14,164 bases of DNA, taken from Gammaproteobacteria bacterium (GTDB taxonomy: Bacteria > Pseudomonadota > Gammaproteobacteria > Eutrophobiales > Eutrophobiaceae). Under the pieces are notes generated by a model. That model did not search any database and was not told the DNA's origin. It saw only the letters and a program-made list of their open reading frames with translations. The stretch spans positions 1 through 14,164 of the forward strand of contig JABHFC010000121.1 of assembly GCA_018676275.1 (NCBI GenBank). The letters run 5' to 3'. Position numbers and translations under genes: made by a program. Shown piece by piece: positions 1 through 6,850 of this stretch. How positions within the stretch are numbered: position 1 is the first letter of the stretch; each line of letters opens with the position of its first letter.

Positions 1-1182
1 AGTATTCAGTGTGATACCGAGTTCTGTCGAGACATCCTCCAGACGTGGTGAATTTAATAATCTGGAAACTATTTTTGATTCAGCGGGTGACAGGTTATAG
101 AAACTATTCAGTACTTCTTCAATTCTTTCAAAGCTGTTTACAGTTTCGAAGGTATAAATGATTGCAATAGGACGGTCCTGACCGTAATTTGCATCGCGTG
201 AAATCAGAGGTGTAGCCAGAATTCGCAAAGGTGATTGTGTTTCGCCTCTATCGAGAGACAATGTCTGTGGTGTACCTTCCGCAATACATTTATGTAGCTC
301 TGCTGTGTAAGCCGGTGTAGCACAAGTGAGATAATCCTCGTTAAGCTGCAATACGTCTTCCCTTTTCAAAAGCTGTCTGGCTGATTTATTTACATAATAA
401 ACCTTTAGATTTTCGTTAATGAAAATCACTCCGGTGGCCAGGTTATCCAGTGCTTCTGATAGCGTAGCTTCCTGAATACTGTGATCGTCTAATCGGCGGT
501 ATTCTGTAATGTCATTTACAGTAAGACGAACATTGTCGGAGCTACTTATAAGCCGGTATTCCCAGGTAATCACTCTGTCCTGCAGAACACCATTCAACAA
601 TTGTGGTTTTTTCGAACTCCGTGTGCGAGCGATATGTTTTCTATTACCTTCTGGCAATAAATCACTAACATCTTGCAATTCCAGTTGTTTAATAAATTTA
701 TTGACTGGTGCATTAACTCGAACTATTTCTCCATCTTTATCTAAAACAATATTCATCTTGGTTCTTGGAGATTTTGCATCGAGGTTGGACAAAGCAGGTT
801 TCTTTGCTAACTCACTTCGCTCAATTGCCAGTGCGATTGTTGTGCGAAGGTCCGTTTCTCTTATCGGTTTATTAATATATCCATAAGGGTGTGTTTGCTT
901 GGCTCGAGCCAGAGTCTTTTCGTCTGCATATGCGGTGACAAAAACAACAGGGATTGCGAACTTCTTATTAATAATATCAGCCGCTTCAACTCCATCCATT
1001 CCTTTACCGAGATTTATATCCATTAATACAAGGTCGGGTGATAGCTCCTTACATTGTTTGATCGCTAAAGCAGCCGATTTGGCAGTAGCGACCACAACAT
1101 AACCCATATTCTGTAATTGCAGCTCAATGACCTTTGCGGTTGTTCTGTCATCGTCTACAACGAGAATTTTTTTACCTTCCAT
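1..1182 (-). CDS. Response regulator: receiver, two PAS-like regions, LuxR-type HTH (C-terminus cut by window edge)
   Basis: The minus-strand frame is open from ATG at 1182-1180 to the left edge (394 codons, no stop). A Shine-Dalgarno-like GGAG lies five bases before the ATG. Residues 4-122 form a CheY-like receiver: the acidic cluster D10-D12, phospho-acceptor D55 in LVLMDINLG, T83 and K105 in YINKP are all present. Residues about 142-230 look like a degenerate PAS domain ending in the typical VNDITEYRRL. Residues about 241-346 look like a second PAS domain (GVIFINENLKVYYVNKSARQ). From 362 the protein enters a LuxR-type helix-turn-helix (LSPAESKIVSRLL, then LEDVSTELGITLNT) and the edge cuts it, probably some 30 residues short of the end. 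It is inferred to be a cytoplasmic, phosphorylation-controlled transcription factor with PAS sensing. No partner histidine kinase is in the window. The target genes and PAS ligand are unknown. Confidence 0.85.
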   Translation of the reverse strand, partial: MEGKKILVVDDDRTTAKVIELQLQNMGYVVVATAKSAALAIKQCKELSPDLVLMDINLGKGMDGVEAADIINKKFAIPVVFVTAYADEKTLARAKQTHPYGYINKPIRETDLRTTIALAIERSELAKKPALSNLDAKSPRTKMNIVLDKDGEIVRVNAPVNKFIKQLELQDVSDLLPEGNRKHIARTRSSKKPQLLNGVLQDRVITWEYRLISSSDNVRLTVNDITEYRRLDDHSIQEATLSEALDNLATGVIFINENLKVYYVNKSARQLLKREDVLQLNEDYLTCATPAYTAELHKCIAEGTPQTLSLDRGETQSPLRILATPLISRDANYGQDRPIAIIYTFETVNSFERIEEVLNSFYNLSPAESKIVSRLLNSPRLEDVSTELGITLNT

Positions 1183-1307
1183 CTACTCTCCAGATTTCAC
1201 GATTTTTTTGGACCAATTTAACTGTATGTATCAGCAGAGGCATATATTAATTTCATAAGCTGTGGCTGTGCAAAATAATATTTAACCAGAAACTGACCTG
1301 TGTGCGT

Positions 1308-1574
1308 CTAGATTTTTTTTGGATCGGCAGCCCGGCTTACAAAGATTTCAATAACTTCATCACCTTCAAGCAGGCTTACAATTTCATGTCCGGTCCGTGC
1401 ACAATAAGCTTCAAAATCGATAGTAGCATGCGGATCTGTGGCTTCTACATAAAGGATCTCGCCAGGCTGCATTTTATTAAGTGCAACTTTTGCCTTAAGC
1501 ACAGGTAAAGGACAGTTCAGACCTTTGGCATCAAGATGTTGATCAGGAGTAATGTTGTTACTTGTTTCAGTCAT
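1308..1574 (-). CDS. TusA/SirA-family sulfur carrier protein
   Basis: This is an 88-residue cytoplasmic protein, close to the usual ~80 residues of the TusA/SirA/YedF family. The family signature CPxP with its preceding GL is intact (GLNCPLPVLKAK, C21), and C21 would carry the persulfide. The two-layer alpha/beta fold pattern follows (EILYVEATDPHATIDFEAYC, then GDEVIEIFVSR). Family members relay sulfur for tRNA 2-thiouridine, molybdenum cofactor or sulfur oxidation. Which of these applies cannot be told here, because no tusBCDE, dsr or rhodanese gene is adjacent. The response regulator lies 125 bases downstream on the same strand, and zur is divergent on the other side. The family call is confident; tusA itself rather than a paralogue such as yedF is not certain. 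Confidence 0.85.
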   Translation of the reverse strand: MTETSNNITPDQHLDAKGLNCPLPVLKAKVALNKMQPGEILYVEATDPHATIDFEAYCARTGHEIVSLLEGDEVIEIFVSRAADPKKI

Positions 1575-1821
1575 AGCAGGAATTATACAGTGAAGGGCTT
1601 ATTTAGAAACCGGGACTTGTTGTCGAAGAGACAGTTAGAGCTGTCAATGACGATCAATTTAATGGAAGGAGAGTATGACTGCATATATCTTCAATATTTA
1701 AATATACCACACAGGAGAATAGGTCAGGATCAAGCAGATTCAATGTAAGTTTATAACAATTGCTGATGGACAACAGTGTAGATTCGGCCAAAACGTTAGA
1801 CTATTTCCAAAAATCAAATAT
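1575..1821. other. Divergent intergenic region between the tusA-like gene and zur
   Basis: Nothing convincing is encoded in this AT-rich spacer. A 33-codon frame (1648-1749) and an 8-codon frame starting at 1675 behind AAGGAG are present, but neither resembles a known protein and the Shine-Dalgarno spacing is poor. It must hold the minus-strand promoter for the TusA-like gene, which I cannot place. Confidence 0.4.
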
Positions 1822-1844
1822 GTAATGTTATAATATAACATTAT
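1822..1844 (+). promoter_or_regulatory. Zur box overlapping the zur-znuACB promoter
   Basis: The 19-base core AATGTTATAATATAACATT (1824-1842) is a perfect inverted repeat around A1833, extended by one further pair to 1823-1843. It matches the gammaproteobacterial Zur-box pattern known from znu promoters. Within the box, TATAAT at 1829-1834 with TG at 1826-1827 reads as a consensus extended -10 element; a weak -35 (TTCCAA, 1805-1810) lies 18 bases upstream. Zinc-loaded Zur bound here would cover the -10 and block transcription. The predicted start near 1841 leaves a short leader before the ATG at 1867. Direct read plus family knowledge; not experimentally tested. Confidence 0.88.
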
Positions 1845-1866
1845 ATATATGAGGTTAATTGATAAT

Positions 1867-2358
1867 ATGCAGGCTAAAGTATTACGCGAGTTTTCCAGAG
1901 GCAGACACAAGCATTCCGCCTGTATTACCGACGCTTTGAAGGCAGCTGAACATAGTTGTAAGGAACGGGGAATTCGTTTTACAGCAATAAGACGGCGAGT
2001 GCTTGAATTGGTGTGGGCCAGCCATGAACCAGTTAAGGCCTACGATGTACTCGATATTCTCAGAAACGAACGCAGTAGTGCCGCCCCGCCCACGGTTTAT
2101 CGAGCTCTGGAATTTTTACTGGAAGAAGGTCTGGTACACAAAATCGAGTCATTGAACGCCTATGTTGGTTGTGGTGAACCGGGACATCTCGATTCCGGTC
2201 AATTCCTGATATGCAGTAGCTGTGGCGAAGTAGCGGAACTTGATGATCCTGAACTGGTGAAGCTGATCACTGAAAAAGCAAAACAAATTGGTTTCTCTAT
2301 CAAAGATCAAATTGTAGAGATATTAGGTTGTTGCTCACAGTGTTTAAGTAGCAAATAG
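1867..2358 (+). CDS. zur: Zinc uptake regulator Zur (Fur family)
   Basis: Zn(II)-responsive repressor of zinc-uptake genes. The N-terminal winged helix (about residues 25-85) includes PPTVYRALEFLLEEGLVHKIES, the DNA-recognition and hinge segment shared with E. coli Zur. Structural zinc cysteines are present as CSSC (C116, C119) and CSQC (C156, C159, with an extra C155). Candidate regulatory-site ligands aligned with E. coli H77, C88, H96 and E111 are H91, C102, H107 and E124. At 163 residues it is near the family length. The start is placed at 1867 because GAGG (1851-1854) lies upstream and the promoter predicts transcription from about 1841. An in-frame ATG at 1849 would add six residues but would be almost leaderless with no ribosome site. 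First gene of the zinc-uptake operon and probably autoregulated through the overlapping Zur box. Confidence 0.93.
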   Translation: MQAKVLREFSRGRHKHSACITDALKAAEHSCKERGIRFTAIRRRVLELVWASHEPVKAYDVLDILRNERSSAAPPTVYRALEFLLEEGLVHKIESLNAYVGCGEPGHLDSGQFLICSSCGEVAELDDPELVKLITEKAKQIGFSIKDQIVEILGCCSQCLSSK

Positions 2359-2384
2359 ACTTGATTTATAATTCTTTTCAGCAG

Positions 2385-3215
2385 ATGTTTTCTAAATCTT
2401 CATCATATGTTGGCACTTTATTTCTGTTCTTGTCAGCAACAACTTTTGCCCAGACTCCAATACAGGTGTTCGTTAGTATTGCTCCACAGCAATATCTTGT
2501 AGAAAGTATTGGACAAAATCTGGTTGACGTCAGTGTTATGTTATTACCGGGAGAATCTCCGGAAACTTTTGATCCAACGCTTAAACAAATAGCTGGACTT
2601 AAAAATGCACAACTCTATTTTCGTATTGGCGTGGAGTTTGAGAATAAGTGGCTTGATAATATCAAGAGAAGTCGCAACGACATAAAGATAGTAGATTGCT
2701 GTAAAGATGTTATAGAAAGTCGATCAGTAGCATTTGATAACCATATATGGACTAGTGCAAGGAATGCACAACTTCTCGCAGCAATGATCAAAAAAGAGCT
2801 GACTATCATTGATCCGGTGCACACTGAAGAGTATGAGATTAATTATTTAAGCCTGGTACGCGATCTTGAACAGCTGGACAATGAAATTTATGCGCTACTG
2901 AATAAACGTCGAACGGATTATTTTATAATTTCTCATGCTGCACTCGGTCATTTTGCTGATGATTATGGATTGATTCAATTATCATTGGAAAATCAGGGAA
3001 AAGAACTGGGCGCGAGAAGTCTGATAAAGATAATTGAACGTGCACAAGAAGAAAAAATACAAACACTGTTTGTTCAAAAGCAACATAAATCTGCGGCGGC
3101 AATGGCTTTTGCGAACGAGATTGACGCAAGAGTAATAGAAGTTGATGTGCAGCATGGAGATTACATAAATAACTTGCGAGACATCACAAACTTGTTGTCG
3201 GAGGCGATGAAATAA
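2385..3215 (+). CDS. znuA: Zinc ABC transporter periplasmic binding protein (ZnuA/TroA family)
   Basis: Periplasmic solute-binding protein that would hand metal to ZnuBC. ATG 2385 begins a good signal peptide (SSSYVGTLFLFLSATTFAQ, cleavage probably after FA-Q). A TTG at 2361, two bases after the zur stop, is an alternative start; neither has a clear ribosome site, so translation may be coupled to zur. The mature region has the cluster A-I layout: VFVSIAPQQYLVESIG, then LPGESPETFDPTLKQ, the metal His in DNHIW (H120), and SHAALGHFADDYGL (H184), with a late Asp near 254. The first conserved histidine of the family (E. coli H60, in the P/E-H-D/T-Y/F motif) is Glu here (E60). The charged His-rich loop of E. 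coli ZnuA is absent. Zinc is the expected substrate because of Zur control, but ligand chemistry may differ. Confidence 0.88.
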   Translation: MFSKSSSYVGTLFLFLSATTFAQTPIQVFVSIAPQQYLVESIGQNLVDVSVMLLPGESPETFDPTLKQIAGLKNAQLYFRIGVEFENKWLDNIKRSRNDIKIVDCCKDVIESRSVAFDNHIWTSARNAQLLAAMIKKELTIIDPVHTEEYEINYLSLVRDLEQLDNEIYALLNKRRTDYFIISHAALGHFADDYGLIQLSLENQGKELGARSLIKIIERAQEEKIQTLFVQKQHKSAAAMAFANEIDARVIEVDVQHGDYINNLRDITNLLSEAMK

Positions 3216-3216
3216 A

Positions 3217-3942
3217 ATGTCCTCAGTTATATCTTTTGATCAGGTCAGCTATGCCTATGGGCAAAATAATGTACTGGAAAATATTAGTTTAGATATTGAG
3301 GCAGAGGAATTCTTTGGTGTCATCGGACCGAATGCTGCCGGTAAGAGCACTATGTTGAAGTTGATGCTGGGGATGTTAAAACCCGACACCGGTAAAATCA
3401 GCGTTTTGGGTGAATCACCGAAGCAGGCATGTAAGCATATTGGTTATGTGCCGCAATATCCTTCATTTCCAAGAAATTTCCCTATTAAGGTACTGGACGT
3501 AGTTTTATTGGGACGCCTGGGAAAGGGTAGGGGGATGGGAGGATTTAGCCGACGTGATAGAGAAATAGCCAGAGACTCGCTGAAGGTGGTCGAGATTGAG
3601 GGCCTTGCAAGTTCTCCAATAAAGGATCTGTCTGGTGGACAGGTGCAACGCATGTTAATTGCAAGAGCGTTGGCCAGCGAGCCGGAAATACTGGTGCTGG
3701 ATGAGCCCACTGCGAATATAGATGTACAGGCGGAGGAAAATATTTTTGCATTGCTCAAACAATATAACGAGCACATGACCATAATCGTTGTATCACACGA
3801 TATCGCCTTTATCTCTGCCTATGTGAACAGGGTTGGCTGCCTGAATAAGACCTTGCTATGTCATGAGACCGAAGCGATTAGTGGCAAGACAATAGAAGAA
3901 CTCTATGGCGCACCGGTCAATATGATCCATCATGGACATTAA
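3217..3942 (+). CDS. znuC: Zinc ABC transporter ATP-binding protein ZnuC
   Basis: Cytoplasmic ATPase that drives the ZnuB channel. All ABC motifs are intact: Walker A GPNAAGKST (K43), Q-loop YVPQ (Q80), signature LSGGQ (138-142), Walker B ILVLDEP with catalytic E163, and H-loop SHD (H194). Its 241 residues and the HHGH ending are typical of metal-type ABC ATPases. The ATG sits one base after the znuA stop, with GGAGG (3200-3204) inside the end of znuA, so the two genes are translationally linked. Its position between the binding protein and permease of the same operon fixes the role. The ATPase call is near certain; zinc specificity rests on the Zur box and neighbours. Confidence 0.94.
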   Translation: MSSVISFDQVSYAYGQNNVLENISLDIEAEEFFGVIGPNAAGKSTMLKLMLGMLKPDTGKISVLGESPKQACKHIGYVPQYPSFPRNFPIKVLDVVLLGRLGKGRGMGGFSRRDREIARDSLKVVEIEGLASSPIKDLSGGQVQRMLIARALASEPEILVLDEPTANIDVQAEENIFALLKQYNEHMTIIVVSHDIAFISAYVNRVGCLNKTLLCHETEAISGKTIEELYGAPVNMIHHGH

Positions 3943-3952
3943 TCTTGAAACC

Positions 3953-4000
3953 ATGAAATACGAAAGCATAGATTTGCTTAACAGGTATGCTCGGGAATGA
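3953..4000 (+). CDS. Possible 15-residue leader ORF overlapping the znuB start
   Basis: In the 54-base gap between znuC and znuB an ATG at 3953 opens a 15-codon frame (MKYESIDLLNRYARE) whose TGA (3998-4000) overlaps the znuB ATG as ATGA. The overlap geometry is what translational coupling would use, and znuB itself lacks a well-spaced ribosome site. No Shine-Dalgarno is obvious before the small ORF either, so chance is quite possible. No function is claimed. Confidence 0.2.
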   Translation: MKYESIDLLNRYARE

Positions 4001-4815
4001 TTGAATTCTTTTCAGCTGTGATTGAGTATCAGTTTATGCAATACGCCTTACTGGCATGTCTGCTGGCGAGTTTAGGTTGTGGAGTTATCGGTACTTATGT
4101 AGTGGTAAAGCGTATTAGTTTTTTGACTGGAGGAATCGCTCATACCGTGTTGGCGGGCATGGGTATCGCATATTACTTTAAGGGTTCGCCTGTTATCGGG
4201 GCTGTAATCGCAGCCTTAATCACTGCAATACTAATTGGCTGGATAAAGCTTCGTTGGCGCCAGGATGAAGATGTTTTGATCGCCGCATTCTGGTCTGTAG
4301 GAATGGCAGTCGGCATCCTGTTCATATCAAAGACACCGGGATATAACACAGACTTAATGAGTTACCTGTTTGGTAATATCCTGCTGGTAACGATTAACGA
4401 TCTAATTCTTATGGCAGTGCTGGATGTCGTCGTATTCGCTACGGTATTTATCTGCTACAAACAATTTCTGGCTGCCACTTTTGACGAAGAATTTGCTCGT
4501 TTACGCGGTATTAACGTTGAGGCTTACTATATCCTATTGCTATGTATGATAGCCCTGACAATTGTGCTATTGATTCAGATTGTTGGTCTGATCCTGGTGA
4601 TGGCCTTACTGGTTCTTCCAGCTGCCAGCGCCGTGCAATTTTCCAATTCAATCCCACGCATGATGATGATTGCCTCGGTGCTGAGCGTGTTGATTACGAC
4701 AAGCGGTCTGATGTTTTCCTATCAACCGGATTTACCTTCAGGCGCCACTATCATTGTAGTAGCAGGTATAGTCTATTTTATTTCTATTATCAGCCGGCGG
4801 ATGATTAGGGGATAG
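3997..4815 (+). CDS. znuB: Zinc ABC transporter permease ZnuB (ABC-3 family)
   Basis: Inner-membrane channel subunit of the zinc importer. The 272-residue protein is almost entirely hydrophobic, with about eight membrane spans. It carries family segments such as CGVIGTYVVVKRISFLTGGIAHTV near the N-terminus, FGNILLV in the middle, and LLIQIVGLILVMALLVLPAA, the conserved helix before the C-terminal spans. Length is slightly above the E. coli protein (261). It is the last gene of the operon, 54 bases after znuC, and ends 12 bases from the stop of the convergent aroG. I see no strong terminator in that gap, so read-through in both directions is possible. Confidence in the permease is high; metal specificity is by context. 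Confidence 0.93.
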   Translation: MIEFFSAVIEYQFMQYALLACLLASLGCGVIGTYVVVKRISFLTGGIAHTVLAGMGIAYYFKGSPVIGAVIAALITAILIGWIKLRWRQDEDVLIAAFWSVGMAVGILFISKTPGYNTDLMSYLFGNILLVTINDLILMAVLDVVVFATVFICYKQFLAATFDEEFARLRGINVEAYYILLLCMIALTIVLLIQIVGLILVMALLVLPAASAVQFSNSIPRMMMIASVLSVLITTSGLMFSYQPDLPSGATIIVVAGIVYFISIISRRMIRG

Positions 4816-4827
4816 AAAATCTGCCAG

Positions 4828-5877
4828 CTAAGCGCGTCTCCGTTTAACGGCGTCAGCAAGCTTGCGGATTAATACTTCACTGTCATCCCAACCCAGGCAG
4901 GCATCAGTTATACTTTGGCCGTAGTTAAGTTTCTCTCCTTCAATTACTTTCTGGTTTCCTTCATGCAGATGGCTTTCTATCATCACACCGAAGATACGTT
5001 TATCACCTTCGCTGATTTGACCTGCAACATTTTCGCCAACAAGTAATTGCTTTTTATGTTGCTTTTCACTATTCGCATGACTGAAATCTATCATTATTTG
5101 AGAGGGAAGACCTGCAGCCTCTAACTCATTCGCAACCCGGTTGATATTTTCAGCATCATAATTAGGTTCCTTGCCACCGCGCAGAATAATATGGCAATCC
5201 GAGTTTCCTGTTGTAGTAAAAATTGCTGAGCTACCTTCCTTTCGCAGAGAAAGAAAATGATGCGGCATTGAAGCTGCACGAATGGCGTCAATTGCCATTT
5301 GTGTTGTACCGTAAGTACCATTTTTAAAACCAACCGGACAGGACAGCCCTGAAGCGAGCTCTCTGTGTACCTGGCTTTCCGTGGTTCTGGCACCAATGGC
5401 ACCCCAGCTGACCAGGTCTGACAGGTATTGTGGCGTAATGATTTCCAGGTATTCAACACCCGCAGGTATACCCATATTATTCAAATCAAGCAGGAGATGC
5501 CGCGCGATACGAATACCTTTGTTTATTTGAAAACTCTCATCCAGTTCCGGATCGTTTATTAGTCCTTTCCAACCGACGGTTGTACGAGGCTTTTCAAAAT
5601 AGACACGCATAATAATAAGCAAATCATCACTCAATTCATCTTTAAGCAGTTTTAGTTTGCCTGCATATTCCATTGCTGCGTCTGGATCATGAATTGAACA
5701 GGGTCCGGTAATAACCACCAGGCGATCGTCTTTACCAGACAATATTTCATGAATCCCCTGCCTGGCTGCATAAGTCGTTTGCGTCGCTACTTCATCTACG
5801 GGGATCTCTTCACATATTTCTGTGGGTGTAGCGACTGCCCTGATAGAGGCAATACGAAGATCATCAGTGTTATACAT
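4828..5877 (-). CDS. aroG: 3-deoxy-7-phosphoheptulonate (DAHP) synthase, Phe-sensitive type
   Basis: First enzyme of the shikimate pathway: phosphoenolpyruvate plus erythrose 4-phosphate give DAHP. The 349 residues align along their length with E. coli AroG. Visible are GPCSIHD with metal ligand C60, EKPRTTVGWKGLINDP for substrate binding, SWGAIGARTTESQVHRELASG, ILRGGKEPNY, and the remaining metal-ligand blocks IDFSHAN, MIESH and ITDAC. The residues of the AroG phenylalanine site are kept, one position lower: D5, D6, P149, L174, L178, S179, F208 and S210. AroF-type enzymes have Gly in place of that last Ser, so phenylalanine is the likely inhibitor. It lies 37 bases downstream of hinT on the same strand and may share its promoter; no strong ribosome site is visible before the ATG. 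Confidence 0.94.
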   Translation of the reverse strand: MYNTDDLRIASIRAVATPTEICEEIPVDEVATQTTYAARQGIHEILSGKDDRLVVITGPCSIHDPDAAMEYAGKLKLLKDELSDDLLIIMRVYFEKPRTTVGWKGLINDPELDESFQINKGIRIARHLLLDLNNMGIPAGVEYLEIITPQYLSDLVSWGAIGARTTESQVHRELASGLSCPVGFKNGTYGTTQMAIDAIRAASMPHHFLSLRKEGSSAIFTTTGNSDCHIILRGGKEPNYDAENINRVANELEAAGLPSQIMIDFSHANSEKQHKKQLLVGENVAGQISEGDKRIFGVMIESHLHEGNQKVIEGEKLNYGQSITDACLGWDDSEVLIRKLADAVKRRRA

Positions 5878-5914
5878 AGTTGGTTTTACCGTATTGTATG
5901 AAAAGAAAAATTAT

Positions 5915-6256
5915 TCATCCTGGGGGCCATGTAAAAGATCTACCAGCCAGAATATGTAAATGTAAGTGAAATACGCTCTGTCCTACACCTTCGCCGTTAT
6001 TTACTACCAGTCGAAATGCATCTTCAATACCTTCCTGTACTGCAATTTTATTAGCAGCCAGGCAAAGATGTCCCAAAAGAGCCTGATCTTCCTCATTGGC
6101 ATCAATGATCCTGGCAATGGGTTTTTTTGGGATAAGCAGAATATGTACAGGAGCCTGTGGATTCACGTCACGAAATGCCAGGCATAGTTCATCCTCGTAG
6201 ACGATATCTGCCGGAATTTCCCTGTTAATAATTTTACTGAAGATGGTATCTGCCAT
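5915..6256 (-). CDS. hinT: HIT-family purine nucleoside phosphoramidase HinT
   Basis: Cytoplasmic HIT-domain hydrolase; the Hint branch cleaves AMP-lysine and other purine nucleoside phosphoramidates. The histidine triad is complete (HLHLHI, H97, H99, H101, with H99 the expected nucleophile), and H38 in PVHILLIP is also conserved. The N-terminus TIFSKIINREIPADIVYED is nearly that of E. coli HinT. At 113 residues it is slightly shorter than E. coli (119), ending in GRSFTWPPG. A good ribosome site (GAGGGG, 6270-6265) lies eight bases before the ATG. A TATAAT on the minus strand (6309-6304) could be its -10, though no convincing -35 accompanies it. It precedes aroG and is divergent from the MerR-type gene. 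Confidence 0.93.
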   Translation of the reverse strand: MADTIFSKIINREIPADIVYEDELCLAFRDVNPQAPVHILLIPKKPIARIIDANEEDQALLGHLCLAANKIAVQEGIEDAFRLVVNNGEGVGQSVFHLHLHILAGRSFTWPPG

Positions 6257-6303
6257 GGCATATGCCCCTCTGGGTTCAATCAGCTGAAAAATTTGAGGCT
6301 GGG

Positions 6304-6309
6304 ATTATA
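6304..6309 (-). promoter_or_regulatory. Possible -10 element for hinT-aroG
   Basis: On the minus strand this reads TATAAT, and transcription would start about 40 bases before the hinT ATG. No recognisable -35 lies 16-18 bases upstream, so this is tentative. Confidence 0.35.
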
Positions 6310-6376
6310 GGGATCTAGACCAAAAAAATATATAAGTTCAGATAGTTATGTGCAAATAGCTGAGAATACCTCACTC

Positions 6377-6408
6377 TTGACTCTATAGTAGAGTATAGGG
6401 TTTATACT
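6377..6408 (+). promoter_or_regulatory. MerR-type promoter with long spacer and dyad operator
   Basis: A -35 TTGACT (6377-6382) and -10 TATACT (6403-6408) are separated by 20 bases, longer than the normal 17. This is the over-long spacing that MerR-family activators correct by untwisting DNA. The dyad ACTCTATA-N6-TATAGGGT (6380-6387 and 6394-6401, one mismatch per arm pair) sits in the spacer, where MerR, ZntR and CueR bind. It lies 30 bases before the regulator's own ATG, so it would drive the regulator and exporter together. Confidence 0.85.
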
Positions 6409-6437
6409 ACATATATTGATAAGTGGAGATTGTGAAA

Positions 6438-6839
6438 ATGAACCCCATGACTATAGGCCAGGTGGCCAAACAGGCAGGACTTAGTGTCGAGACAATTCGT
6501 TTCTATGAACGCAAGCAATTGATTGAGAAGCCCGAACGCAAAGAAAGCGGCTATCGACAATTCGCTGAGAGTGATATCAAGCGATTGCTTTTTATACAGC
6601 AGGCCAAGACTTTGGGGTTTTCCCTGATGGAGATCAAAGAGCTACTTTCCATTAAAGAAGATCCTGACACTGGCAGTCGCGAGGTTAAAAACCTGGCGCA
6701 GTCGAAGCTGAACGATATTGAAGAGAAAATAGAAATGTTACAACGTATGAAGCTTACACTGAAAACTCTGGTCGATAGTTGCCCCGGTGAAGGGTCGAAG
6801 CGAAATTGCCCAATTCTTGAAGCGTTGGATGCAAGGTAG
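6438..6839 (+). CDS. MerR-family heavy-metal-responsive transcriptional regulator
   Basis: Metal-sensing activator of 133 residues. The N-terminal winged HTH (TIGQVAKQAGLSVETIRFYE, then SGYRQF) is followed by a long dimerisation helix (about 84-111) and a C-terminal metal loop with C115 and C124 in SCPGEGSKRNCPILEAL. The selector position that is Cys in ZntR (C79) and Ser in CueR (S77) is Ser here (S80), which suggests a monovalent ion such as Cu(I). The loop has eight residues between cysteines, as in MerR and ZntR, not seven as in CueR, so the metal cannot be named. ATG 6438 is chosen because GGAG (6425-6428) lies nine bases upstream; a GTG at 6423 would add five residues and overlap that site. 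Likely autoregulated and cotranscribed with the permease 11 bases downstream. Confidence 0.9.
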   Translation: MNPMTIGQVAKQAGLSVETIRFYERKQLIEKPERKESGYRQFAESDIKRLLFIQQAKTLGFSLMEIKELLSIKEDPDTGSREVKNLAQSKLNDIEEKIEMLQRMKLTLKTLVDSCPGEGSKRNCPILEALDAR

Positions 6840-6850
6840 ATAAATCCGTT

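Noticed and set aside
509..1102. Plus-strand open frames opposite the response regulator
   Set aside because: They are antisense shadows. The minus frame encodes a receiver with every key residue and is open across the whole region.
1648..1749. 33-codon plus-strand frame, and an 8-codon frame at 1675-1701 behind AAGGAG, in the spacer before zur
   Set aside because: The longer frame has no ribosome site and resembles nothing known. The shorter has only three bases between AAGGAG and ATG.
1849..1866. Earlier zur start at ATG 1849
   Set aside because: It would lie about eight bases from the predicted transcription start with no ribosome site. ATG 1867 has GAGG upstream. The earlier start is still possible.
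4542..4808. 88-codon plus-strand frame inside znuB
   Set aside because: It is an alternative frame within the clear ABC-3 permease, and its product is not protein-like.
4813..4830. Terminator between znuB and aroG
   Set aside because: The 12-base gap holds no stem-loop with a T-run on either strand.
6423..6437. GTG start five codons upstream for the MerR-type regulator
   Set aside because: It would overlap the ribosome site GGAG that serves ATG 6438, and family proteins begin close to the TIGQVA segment.
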